From positions 786,001 to 850,000 of the forward strand of contig JARHVA010003525.1 in NCBI GenBank assembly GCA_037957365.1: a stretch of DNA of 64,000 bases, given 5' to 3'. This document shows positions 22,174 to 33,533 of the stretch, one piece after another. Numbering within the stretch: the stretch's first letter is position 1; the number at the start of each line of letters is the position of its first letter. Origin of the DNA: Torreya grandis. Taxonomy: Eukaryota > Streptophyta > Pinopsida > Cupressales > Taxaceae. The position numbers and the translations under genes were made by a program. The notes below the pieces were generated by a model. The model saw only the letters and a program-made list of their open reading frames with translations, was not told the origin of the DNA and made no database searches.

Positions 22174-25153
22174 TGTTGGATGAATATTTTATCGGCTAGC
22201 TAACTGGTGACCAAAATAGTTCCTATCACCACAACATAGGGAGATTGGTCATCCAATGTTGCAGGTTTACCACATCCAAAGGGGAAAAATCTCTCCTCTC
22301 ATCAAGGGGAGGTTCCCTATTAAATATGCGGAGGCTATATACTATATATATAAGCAGAAAGTAAGACACAGGGGTGGGATAAACCATCCATCTCTCTTTT
22401 TTTAGAGATGATGCTAAAAAATAGAGGAGAAATCTTGGGTGATTGGTGAAGGTACTTCTCTTCTTTCAGAAGTAACTTTTAGCCAAGAGCCAGATCCCTT
22501 CTTAGAGAGTAGAAATCCTAGTGAAGCAACAGAAGACACTCCTCTTCTTTTAGAAGTGCTTGTTCTTGCAAACATCAGGACTCTTTCTGGTAACAAGTGA
22601 CTGGTAACTGGGTCCAAAGTAACTAGCAATCTAAGATGTAGCACAAAGTCTCCACCTTGACTACCTTAGAGGGAGATACGAAAGATAATGAGGGTACAAA
22701 GTCGTCCCAAGGTATTTTACACAAAAAAAAAAAAGAAAAAACACACACTGAAGACAACTATGATAGCACAAAGTCTGAAAGTAGTTGGCTTCAAGACACC
22801 TTCCTTATCACCTCCACTAGTTTTGCTTGTTAAATCAAATAAACAAGAATTATTTTAGAAGACAAACATAAGAATAATCTCCTAATGTAGCATAAGCTAT
22901 AATAACACAAAGTCTGCAAGTAACTTGCTTTCTCATTCGATCAAAGAAATATGAACTATAATCTAAGCTCAAAGTCTCAGTAATGCCTTTCAATTTAGGC
23001 AGAGTTTCACTTCTGGTAAGGGGAAGATCTCCCTTAAAATGATACAAGAGATTAAATTATATAGAGGCTTGAGGGAGGCTTGGCACTTTCTCCCATGGAG
23101 TGACCCATTCGGTGCATTCAATGCCTTGAATGCATTCTTGGTCTTGTCAGGAAGGGCCATGCTAGAGCAAGGTAGATGCCTTGACTGTGGCATGTCAATT
23201 CATCTCTAGTGCCTCCTCCTGAGCATGAATCTCTCATTCCATCACCTACTTAGCCATGAAACTGTCTATTCTACCTTTATCTCATAAGGGACAAATAGAC
23301 GACGCTTTTAATGTTTGTAGGCCCGTAATATCTACCTGGTGAACTACTTCACCTACTAAAATTAACTCCTGCTGAGTTTCCCTCTTTGTCTCTTCCTTCT
23401 CTTGGTCCTGGCATTAGAGTCTTTTGATTGCATTTAGGTCCACACTTTAAGTCTGATAAAATCAATAGACACTTCATTGTGATAAATTTGATATTTGTGG
23501 GCCCATCATTCTTCCCAGCAACTCTCTCATGTCTTTCTCACTTACCATGGTCGCTTTCTACTGTGACACAGGTGAGGACACATGGTGGCATCCAAAGATT
23601 CAAAATAGGCTTATCGAAATAAGCTTTGAAACTTGTTAGCGGTTAGAGGTGCGGATGCAGACACGTGATAGCTTTTGCTGCACTAGGATGGGACACGTGG
23701 CAAGTTCTATGCTTTGAAGCTTCATCTAAAACTGCATCTCGACATGTGAGACTTGGCAGCATCTGCTGCACTTTGAGGCTCAAACCTTTCTTGAAGGGAA
23801 CTTGCCCTTTGAGGTCTAGAAAATGGTCCACTTCTGAATGTTGAGTGTCCCTCTGCAAAGGTGTCTGCCCTTCGAGATCTTCCAAGTGGCCTTCGGGTCT
23901 TTGATTTCTTCGACAGGCTATTGGTCCTTTATTTCCTTCAGACAAAATGTCTGAAGGAATTCCTTTGGACCATTTGTCTGAAGGAAATCCTTTCCTTGGA
24001 TTCATGCATGCCTCTACATTGTGAGTGCCCCCTTTTATGACACATGGCACCTTCTGCTACTTTTAACTAGAGACACATGGCATCTTCTATTGAAACTTAC
24101 TAGAGACACGTGGTAGCTTCTGCTATTGACACTTAGCAACATTTGCCTTCTCAGGCCTTTACAAAACCATATAAATGCTTGGGGTTTAGTTAGGATCTCA
24201 CAGATGATGACACTCATCAACCTCTGCCACTCTCTACATGGGACATGTGGCACAGTCCGCTGCTCTTAAGAACATAAAGTGAAGCCTTTCGTAATTGCCA
24301 CTTGTCGCCCTCTGCAGAACTCTAGAAGAAGCTTTGTCGAAAGAAACCCTAAAAATTTATACAAAACTCTAAGAAGAAAACACTTACATGTGTCACATTC
24401 TACTGAGTTATAATGCCAACATGTGGCATGGTCTGAATATTTTTAGCAGTCACGCGAATACAAACACTTGGCACATTTTGCTTCACTTAGTCACTCATCC
24501 CCAGGCCCACCATGGTCTTTGCTTGAAACAATGAATCTAAGGGAAGAGACTGTGGATATTGACACTTGGAGGCTCCCAACAAGCTTCAAGAGGGACACGT
24601 GGCAATATCCACCAATTCACAGAAACAAAGTTTAATGGGGCTCGGCCATTGACCCTTGGCAGCATCCGCCTGACTATTTCTTTTGTGCACACTTCTTTTC
24701 TTAACTAAGGCGGCCTTTGAACCTTTGAACCTAGTGCGTTGAACTGATTGAATGTTGAACCCATTGAACCGATGAACCAAAATGGTTCAAGATTCAACGG
24801 TTCAAGCTTTTGAGACTTGTTAAGTGATCGGGGCTGCGGAACCTTGAAACGGTCAAACTTTGAACCTCTGTCAAAACGCTTAGCTCTTGTTGATGATGTT
24901 GAACCTTTGAACCCATTGAACCCATTGAACCAAAAAGGTTCAAGGTTCAATGGTTCAATCCTTGTTTTGATGCTTGCCAATAGACCCTTTGAACCGATTG
25001 AACCTGTTAATCCTTTCACCAAAAAGTTGAGAAAGTGATGAAATTGAATGTTCAGAACAAATTTTTGGAAAGGGGAGGGACAATTTTGGCCATGCAGGAC
25101 CAAAATAGTCATATGTTGTCTAAAAAATGAGGAGTAATTTTTTAGGGACAACA
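22174..25153 (-). repeat. Right (5') LTR of the gag-only element
   Basis: Second copy of 16504-19490, with the same motif arrays: GACACGTGGC at 23692 and 24593, variants at 23660, 24039, 24072 and 24104, and TTGAACC/GGTTCAA hairpins at 24715-25010. As the 5' LTR it would carry the promoter. Confidence 0.9.
24715..25010. repeat. TTGAACC/GGTTCAA hairpin array, right LTR
   Basis: This copy is better preserved than the left one. Around 24898-24961 a run of TTGAACC units faces a run of GGTTCAA units across a short A-rich loop, giving a near-perfect stem. Confidence 0.8.
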
Positions 25154-26784
25154 TATTGTATATTATTTACATTATGATCATAATAATTTATTGTTACAAT
25201 AGTAATTTATATATATCATGATGTTATGGGTTAACTCCCTTCTTGTCATGAGTTGGATGCAGGATAAATCTATCCCTCAAAGCATGACATAGGTAGAGCA
25301 TCATCAAAAAGGGTGGCATAAATGGAGCTGTTGGGGGATGGTAGAGGAATGACTAGAACTCATGTACACACCATGATAGATATCAATCATTACATGCATT
25401 ATTTAAATTGTTAGCTTTAGTAGATCGTTGATGTTATCTACATTTATATAATTCATTATGTGTGTTAGTTGTGATTTAGTTCAGTTTAATTTTTGTGAGG
25501 ATCTAATTTTGTGTGATTATATTATAGCTGTTATATGTAGATTAAATGTATAATGTTATTTTTGATCATATTGAGTTATCATATTCATGATTATTAATAC
25601 TAATGCTTTACGAGAAAGTAAATCTACATGAATAATATCTATTTACTATTGTCTATAGACTAATTAGAATGCATTTATAATGTTTTAGAACATTGGTTGG
25701 TATCATTATGATATTTGAGAAATATCATTATTCGATTTAACGTCTTAATATATAAAAAGATAACTAAAGATATTGGATAGTCTATATAAAGTAGTAATAA
25801 TGACTACATTGTTATAATACCATTATGTTTTGGTATAGCAATTATTTGATTTACCATTTCAGTTAAATAATATCATTGATACTAGTCACTTTATTATTCA
25901 AAGTCATAATGATTGTGTCACTTTTGCTAAGTTATTACAAAGATTAAATTGTTATCCTAAGCTATCTTATGAACTATACCTAGTCAACATTCACATGCAT
26001 AGACCATGGTGACTCGCGAAGTGTTAGTTACCATTGATAATTATGTAAATAGTGGACTTTTGTGAAGTTGATACATGGGAATGTAATGTCAACAAGATCA
26101 TACAAAAAATAAAAGATTAAAATGTGTTGGAAAAATTTCAAGAGAATTAGGGATTTCTTAGATGTGTCAAAATGGAGCTAACTTGGATTAGTTATAATTT
26201 TAGTGGATAATGGGGATTATGTATGATGAAAATATGGAAACATTACGAGTCCAATACAAAAGTTACATACATTGCATGAAGAGGAAGGTCGATGAAAAAA
26301 TAATGATAAGAAGGGAGATGGAAAGGGGCATGACATGACACAAGGAGCAGAAAGAAGAGCAAAGAGAGAAGGGTGAATATTATTCCAATTCAAGCAGTAT
26401 CAACCTGAAAGCTATTAAAGGGTTGGTGTTGTTATTTAATTTTTGTTTGAAATAGGAAAAATATGAGAATATATTTATCTCTTAGGGTTTTGGGAAATAA
26501 CTTACATTTTATTATTAGTGATATAAGTTTAGCCCTGTGGATGGATCAAAAATCCACATAACTAAACCTATATCTCCTAAATCCTTAGGGAAGCATATTA
26601 ATAATATGTGGGTAAATAGATTTATTTTGTTGTGATAGAAAAATTCTCAAGTTAAATAAATATAAACTTTAGCATATGGTTTTAATAAATGTGAGGATTG
26701 AATTTTGTTTGTGAAACCCTAATATATATATATATAGAAACGCACACACACACACTCATATAGGTATATAACAAGCTTTTGAGT

Positions 26785-26795
26785 GCGTGCGCGTG

Positions 26796-26833
<38 letters not shown>
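26785..26833. repeat. (GC/GT)n-(CA)n microsatellite in the 3' LTR of A
   Basis: Alternating purine-pyrimidine run, GTGCGTGCGCGTGCGCGCGC followed by about 34 bases of CA. This type of tract can adopt Z-DNA. Confidence 0.9.
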
Positions 26834-26834
<1 letters not shown>

Positions 26835-27007
26835 GACTGCATGTATATTTTGAATTATAAAGGGAAAAATTTGAAGTCTTTTAGTTTGATAAATGAATGA
26901 AATGTTATAGAGGTTCTGTGTATGCCTTTATGAAATTTGTTATGGGTTTTTAGTTAATAAGAATGAATTGTTTTGTTTTGTTTCAAGTACCATGAATAAA
27001 TAAATAA

Positions 27008-27011
<4 letters not shown>

Positions 27012-27072
<61 letters not shown>
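27012..27072. repeat. (TA)n microsatellite in the 3' LTR of A
   Basis: About 60 bases of TA after (AAAT)n. The matching place in the 5' LTR (near 7055) is only GAATAAATGTATATATGAG, so expansion came after insertion. Confidence 0.95.
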
Positions 27073-27075
<3 letters not shown>

Positions 27076-29403
27076 GAACTGTCTACATCTGTTTTACAAA
27101 ACTATGAACATATAAGTAGGACTATGTTCAATTGTTTTTAAAACCATGATCCTAAATAACAAGATCATGTGCATATTCGTATAAAACCTAGAGTGATAAT
27201 CTAAGTCTGTATAAATTAGCTATGCCTAGGTCGAGGGATAAGATAGAATTATTCTATAATGACATAGTGATTGGTTAATTTATATACCAACTCCGTATTC
27301 ATAATATAAAAATCTGTGAGGTGACTGTTAGAGCTATTTTGATGTTTAATAACATATACACGTAGTGGATAATAGTGTTGAATTGGAAAACAATATAACC
27401 GTATTTTCACATACATATATATACAGGGTCGAATGACTTATATATCATTTATGTGAAAGGATATTAGGTGCAATTTCTATTATGAAACCTGTATCATGTT
27501 AAAAAATCATTAAGCACATGAGTTTTTATATATGGAAAAGTTGACAGGGTCGAACTTGAAATAATACATATGTTAATGTATTTGAAATGATGTATAAACT
27601 ATTGTAAGGTTCAAATACTTATATAAATTGTGCAAAGGATTGGTTGTTAGATGAATTGAGTTGAATGTCAATTGATTTATTTTGATGATTTTGAAAATTT
27701 AATAAGTATAAACCTACAATATGTGAAAATGGTAGAATATTAAATTTAAGTTGGCAGTTGAGTATAGTACAATAGTTATCAAATAAAGGTTATATAAACC
27801 TAATGACCCAAAATAGGGGAAAATAGGGGTTGAGAATGTTAAAATCATATGTTTAACTAGAATGTTATTCTATGAATAGATAAATATTTAATGTTTTGTT
27901 TGAATCATTCACAGTTCATAATGGAAATAAAAATGACTATTAGTTAGTACAAAACAATATTTTTATGTATGAACAAATAATTTTATTCATTACTTTTATC
28001 TATGCATTTAATATGCAAAAGTACATAGATATATGAAATATATCTATATAAGGAACTTAAGTACCCATACACATATATATCATATATTTGAACATAGGAG
28101 ATGTATGCTTATAATTATGAGTTTTGATTAAGTCATAGAATCTTTAGGGATAAGACATTATGATTATATGCATGCAGCCTCCTAAATCTATAACCAGTTA
28201 TATCAATGAAAGATTATGTTTCATGTGAGTTAAGAATTTGTTTATGAGATATTTGATCTCTAAAATTATTATGACTGGCTCGTTGTTTGAGAAATGTGTA
28301 CATGTAAAATAAATTGTGATATGCTGAATGTTATAAATGCACTAATTTTGAGTTAATTAAAAACATGCAAACTAAATTATATCTGATTAGATAGACTATA
28401 TTTATTTATGTTTATTATTTATGTGACAAATTATATAGTAAAGATTCATTACATACGTTTGATAAAATAAATGTATGTACTTTGATTATTTCTATATTTA
28501 ACATGTTTTATGTCTATTGATAACAAGTAATCCATATGAATATGTTGGTTATATTTTATATTAATCAAATATCACATTGTTAGAAATAAATAAATAATGA
28601 GATAGACTTCACTATCTTATTTAACATCACCAATGTTAGATGAAGGTAATCCAATCAAGTGGTGCATATGAATTTGATTGATGTTAGAAATCAATAACTA
28701 TTTAAAAAAATTTGGCCAAAGTAATGTTTACTTAAACATTTTTATTTCATATGTATGTTTTACATATTTTATGCAATATCATGTTAGAACATATTTTTTT
28801 AATGGTACACATCATGTATTAGATATCTTACAGCACACGGGTACTATCTGGTCTCTTTGAATTCCTGTACCATCACTATCTACCCATCTATGAAAGGAGA
28901 AACATTCTCTTATTGAGGGATTGTGCAAGGGATTGATGGTCTATGGTTGGTGTGAAAAAGTGCTTAGATTATGCTCTCCTTCCCCACAATAAAACTTATT
29001 TGGAGACTACACTTTAGATTACCATAGATACTGGAGTTCGTGATAATTCATGCTCTGTGGAGCCTTATATCTTTTATTGTATTTATTATTAAAATAATAT
29101 TCTTGATGGAAATGTAATTATTTACTCATTTATACATTGACAACAATGGTTGTATTTGTGTACCAGTTGTGGCTAGAAATATGCTATTAATTTTTATATG
29201 CAGTTATGTTTTGTTTGATATGATGCTAGTGATCAATAACTAATAGATGTTACATATTTATTTATGGTTAACATACTTAGTGTGTTATACTTAGATTAAT
29301 AATTATAATCTCATGGTGAAATATAATGTAAGAATACATGGATTTAATTTAAAATAAAATAAAATTTTGTGTTATTTTATTAAATATCAGTGGGGATGTT
29401 ACA

Positions 29404-30919
29404 GAGCCTATTCAAACACTTGCACATTAAAGAGGACTTCCCTATTTCTCCCAATTTGTCAATAAGTCACTAAGTGCAGGTCCTTACCAAGTTTGAAACA
29501 ATCAAGGGCCAAGTCAAGATTGTCGATTGTCAAGTATTAAGAGTTAGATCATAGGGTGCAATAAACACTATTGCACACCTACACCTAATAGGGAGAACTA
29601 CACATGATTTGAATTTTCTCTTAGAGTATTTTATATGTAGGTAGCGCTCAACAGTCAACAAGGAGTGGTTAAGTCCAACTCAACCCACATTTCCTCATCT
29701 TCTAAAGTCATAATTCTATCATTTAAAGTGGACCTAGGATTTTAGGTGAAGGATAAGGATTTATGTGAGTTACACATATTATCAGACTTTGGGATTCACA
29801 CACATAGTTAAAAGAGGAGGAGAACTTTATAGTATAAAAAAAGGGTAAAGCATACATAGACATAGTTGTCAAATTTGGAATATACCATCCAAAGATACTG
29901 ACCTCATGCTGATGAAACCCTATGGGTGTATACAGACCTCCAAATCCCAACCCAAGCACCTTGCAGTCTAATTTTTCATTCTTCTTACTATTTGCATTTT
30001 GTCTAAGTCTCGTACATAACAAAATATTATTAAGTATTTTATCCTTTTTAATATTTCCTATATTTAGCAAGTGTAATTATCAAAACAATTACACCCTGTT
30101 ACATTTAAATTTATGTTTAATTGTCATATATTGTAATATGAATTATACACACATTTCTATCTTCTTTAGGGATAATATTAACCTAAAATATGGTAAAACA
30201 TATTGCTAAACCTAAACATTTCCCCAACCATTATCAAACCTGATGTTGCTCTTAGGGTTTCTTGTTCCATTTTAGGGTTTTAAAAATATTTAATTAACTT
30301 TATTTTTAGTGTTGATTTATAATTTTTATTAAACACAAAAATTACACATGGTTATAGTGAATGCACATTAATTTTATTTCTTTATTCAAGTTATAATTGT
30401 AATTATTACATGTTTTCCTTTGAGACACAAAATATGTAACAAACATGTAATTCCAAGGATAAAATGTTTGTATATTAATAAGGCTCAAATAATTAATAAA
30501 AAATGTCAAGCCTTTCTCAATTCATCATCCTGCGTTATCCAAGTCAAGTTGATTACCATCCTTACTAGATGCCAAAGGGCATGCATAATTCCCTTTGTTT
30601 CTTTTTCTATTCATCCTCTTCATGGAGCTTGTTTGATGGTTCAATCTGATATCACCTAGTACCATGGATGTTAATTAAAGTAATAAATATGTATACTTCC
30701 TAATAGATTCAATGATAATGATGAGAGAGAATTAACTTGCTTTCTTGATATAAACCAAAAAATGCATGTTATATTTCTATATAAAATAAGATATGAATAG
30801 AATAAGTTTGATAAGGTTAGCTCATCTGAAGAACAATATATGATCCCTTTAATATTATTAATCAACATTTTGGAGCTATAAATTCCATAGAAATTGTTTA
30901 GACAACTGCTATTACTACT
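29404..30919. other. Old repeat sequence, likely continuing element E; no gene
   Basis: AT-rich sequence between the end of element A and the gag remnant at 30920. It should contain the rest of the LTR begun at 4768. I could not find its end or a convincing PBS. ORFs of 65-115 codons here show no family motif. Confidence 0.4.
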
Positions 30920-31442
30920 ATAACTATGTCCACAAACTTAGTTACACATGTTTTTCCTATCCAATGTATGTGGGAAACACAAGGTTTATCCTAGATTCCC
31001 ATTCCTATCTCGACCCAAAAAATCTATGCCCATCCTAAAATGACTATAAATATTACATTAATAACTTTGCCTATTGCATGATCCCTTGAGAAGACTCTTG
31101 AAGATCTGTAAGAAAAAATGTTATAGGTGGAGTAAAGTGCCTCTAGATCTAGTCATTCTACAAATTCACATGCTTTGATTCATAATCCTTTAGCCCTAGA
31201 GATTTCAATTTTCTCTTTACTTATGTGTTTGGTAGATCATATGCTTCCTTTTTATGATGGTAAAGGAGATCTTAAGTAATATCTCAAATCCTTTCACATA
31301 GCATGTTTGGATTACACATCAAAAGATAAATTGTTGACTAAGTTATTTCCATGTAGTCTTAAAGGTTATGCACTCTAATGGTTTTATGATCTCCCATCTC
31401 AGTGAGTAAATAAGTTCAACTCTTTGATGGATGAATTTCTAG
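30920..31442 (+). pseudogene. gag fragment of element E (Ty3/gypsy), cut by the LTR of element D
   Basis: Decayed gag: a possible coiled segment (SLEKTLEDL) near 31085-31115, then FYDGKGDLK, YLKSFHIACLDYTSKDKLL, TKLFPCSLKGYAL, WFYDLPSQ and FNSLMDEFL. The reading stops dead at 31442, where TATAGACACC begins the LTR of D. The rest of this gag is not found on the far side. Several Gln/Trp positions are stops. Confidence 0.7.
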
Positions 31443-31615
31443 TATAGACACCAAAAATATGTACACCAATAATTATGAATGTCAAAGTTACCCCTAGACC
31501 CCCTACAATCCCTTTTTGGACCATCTAATACCTCTCAGGCCTAACCCACTTACCTGCATCCTATTTCACCAAATAGGGTAAACTTGAAAATTAGGTCCCC
31601 TTTCCCTCTAGACCC

Positions 31616-31680
31616 TAACTATCAATGGTTAGCCTAACCATCAATGATCATCCTGACCATCGATGATCAGGATCCACCAT
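31616..31680. repeat. 19 bp palindrome-like repeats, first array in the D LTR
   Basis: Three adjoining units of the type CTAACCATCAATGATCATC, each with the inverted core CATC-x-ATGAT. Confidence 0.75.
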
Positions 31681-32209
31681 CTCAACTAAACATGCAAACA
31701 TCATGCAAACTACTACCTTAGCTTTTCTACATATAACTTTCTCTAATTCATGTTGTGAGCCTTTTGCATGCATGAATTATATTTAGAAGACCCATTTGTA
31801 CCTTCCCTTCCACTTATTGCTTGTGCCTATAAGAAAAAGAGCCATGGGAGGTTCAATCTATCTACACTTATTATCAGGAGCTCAGGCACTCAAAGTCCTC
31901 CTTTGCAAGTCAATCAAGCACTTTAATAATCCAATAATCATACCAACATCATCTGCATCATCAAGAGATGAATTACTATCACCTCCAAACCAAGCTTCCA
32001 GGTACTATTACTCTACTAAGATCAAGCTAGATCTTACCTATAGGCCAACTACATCAACTACTTATCCAACCCACTTCTAGCAAACAAGCCCTTATTTGTT
32101 ACTATTCACGTGCTTTATTTCCATTTCATAATTAATTTAGCCTTTGCCCAACCCTTAGAATTCATCTGTGAATCCCATCAATCTATTGTTGATCAAACCC
32201 AATTTTGGC

Positions 32210-32294
32210 ACAATCAACCATCGACAGTCAACATAACCACTGATGATCAGCATAACCATCGACGGTTAATCTAATCATTGACAGTCACCTATGG
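32210..32294. repeat. 19 bp palindrome-like repeats, second array in the D LTR
   Basis: Four adjoining units of the same family as 31616-31680, such as ATAACCATCGACGGTTAAT and ATAACCACTGATGATCAGC, at 19-20 bp spacing. Confidence 0.75.
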
Positions 32295-32807
32295 TAGAAA
32301 AAACCAACAAGTTGCCTTGATCCATTTATATTTATCTAAATATAATCTTCTAATTTTTTGATTGTTCATAGACCCCTTTCAGACCTTCTGAGCCATACGT
32401 TAACCCATTATCACTAGAACTAATTAGTTTATCACTAATTTGATCATTCTAGCTTATCTCTTTATTAAGAAATTATTGTTATTAGTTTCAGTACCTTTTG
32501 ATTATTGATGCAAGCACTTTATTTATATTTCATCAACTTAATTATTTTAACAATCTGGATTGATATCCCCTAAGGAAGCTCTCACTTCCAAGATCTAGCT
32601 AGTGCTAGGCAATCTACCTAGCTACTTATCTAACCAACCAATTTTCTTTAGTGATCTATTACATGTAGGTCATCCTCTCAAGCCAAAGAGGAACTCTCCA
32701 CAATATTTTGATACAATAGGTGCACTTTATCAGGTATTCCTACCACAAACCATATTTTTAGTTTTACTACCTTCTTCTGAATATAATGAAATTTGAGTGA
32801 AACATTT

Positions 32808-32826
32808 TGGCATGCTTGATGGGACC
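32808..32826 (+). promoter_or_regulatory. Primer-binding site of element D
   Basis: TGGCATGCTTGATGGGACC lies three bases after the LTR end. It matches the minus-strand PBS of element C (47594-47612) at 17 of 19 bases, so C and D use the same tRNA primer. Confidence 0.7.
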
Positions 32827-33533
32827 CAAGATTCTTTACTCATATTTTATTTTGCATTTATATGATCTCCTCTCTATCTTTGTTCATAATTGAAACTAGA
32901 ATTTGTTTTGGGCTTAAAATCAATTTCATCCATTGCTTGATTTTAATAATAGTTCACTTTGAATTAAAGCACAATAATCTTATCGTAGCACCACTTTTGA
33001 TCCACACACTATCCAAACCACTTTCATCAATCAAACATCAAAATTATTTTACACAAGGTCTGATTGGGATTTCATCAGTTAGTGGTCACCTTACCTATTC
33101 TTGACAATCCTACTTGGAGGTTATTACCAAGAAAAAAAACTAAATCAACTCTCTGGTTGAGTATAAACTCTGGATATCAATATATATTGGTTAAGCACCT
33201 GACACCCTTATCACTGTAGGATTGTGAAGTGAGGGGGTAGGCCCCAATACCAAGCCACGTATTTATTCCAATACAGATTATTTTGAGCACCTAGACAACC
33301 TAAAACCAACCATAGAATGCTTCTATATTCCTTGATCTACAAGCCAACTTCCATCACACATTCTCATAAACTAAGGCATAAGCCAAAAGCAAGATTAAAA
33401 CTAACCTCTAGGTTTGACATACTTTATAGTGTGTGTCTTGATTTCCTTAATCATTTTATTATCTTCTTTTTTAAGTGATGACATTGTTCTTATTTTCTTT
33501 CCCCTTTCCTTGTATGGTTCTCACTTGTCAGCA

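Larger units (their letters stand above)
16504..25153 (-). mobile_element. Non-autonomous gag-only LTR retrotransposon (TR-GAG type), minus strand
   Basis: TATTG at 16499-16503 and 25154-25158 is a 5 bp target-site duplication. LTRs at 16504-19490 and 22174-25153 (about 2.98 kb each) flank a 2.68 kb internal region. Orientation follows from the gag frame and a PBS on the minus strand beside the right LTR. Only gag is present; there is no protease, RT or integrase and no room for them. It must have moved with enzymes supplied by a partner. LTR stretches compared by eye agree at about 90-96%, closer than the LTRs of host element A, which fits later insertion. Confidence 0.88.
5214..29403 (+). 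mobile_element. Element A: Ty3/gypsy chromovirus (Tekay/Del-like) with giant LTRs, carrying two nested insertions
   Basis: Order on the + strand: 5' LTR 5214-11856, PBS 11860, gag, protease, RT, RNase H, integrase, chromodomain-like tail, purine tract before 16335, 3' LTR 16335-29403. Removing the insertions at 7353-9820 and 16504-25158 leaves about 13.1 kb: LTRs of 4.2 and 4.4 kb around a 4.5 kb internal region. Short LTR stretches aligned by eye agree at roughly 85%, so the insertion is old. Every coding domain carries stops or frameshifts, so it is immobile. The Tekay/Del assignment rests on gene order, long LTRs and the chromodomain remnant. No clear TSD was seen at 5213/29404, perhaps because the 5' LTR start has decayed (TGT replaced by AAG). 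Confidence 0.88.
16335..29403 (+). repeat. 3' LTR of element A (split by the gag-only element)
   Basis: The LTR runs 16335-16503 and resumes at 25154, ending GATGTTACA at 29403. Together these give about 4.4 kb, the extra length over the 5' LTR being mainly microsatellite growth and about 0.2 kb near 26605-26800. TGT...ACA termini are intact here. Confidence 0.88.
31443..32804 (+). repeat. 5' LTR of element D (Tat/Ogre-like)
   Basis: It starts TATAGACACC (decayed TGTAGACACC, cf. 4768 and 48455) inside the gag of E and ends GTGAAACA at 32804, three bases before a PBS. Length 1.36 kb. No second copy is seen in the window. It carries two arrays of a 19 bp motif. Confidence 0.65.

Noticed and set aside
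29723..30659. ORFs of 79-115 codons between element A and the gag of E
   Set aside because: Low complexity, no domain, overlapping on both strands.
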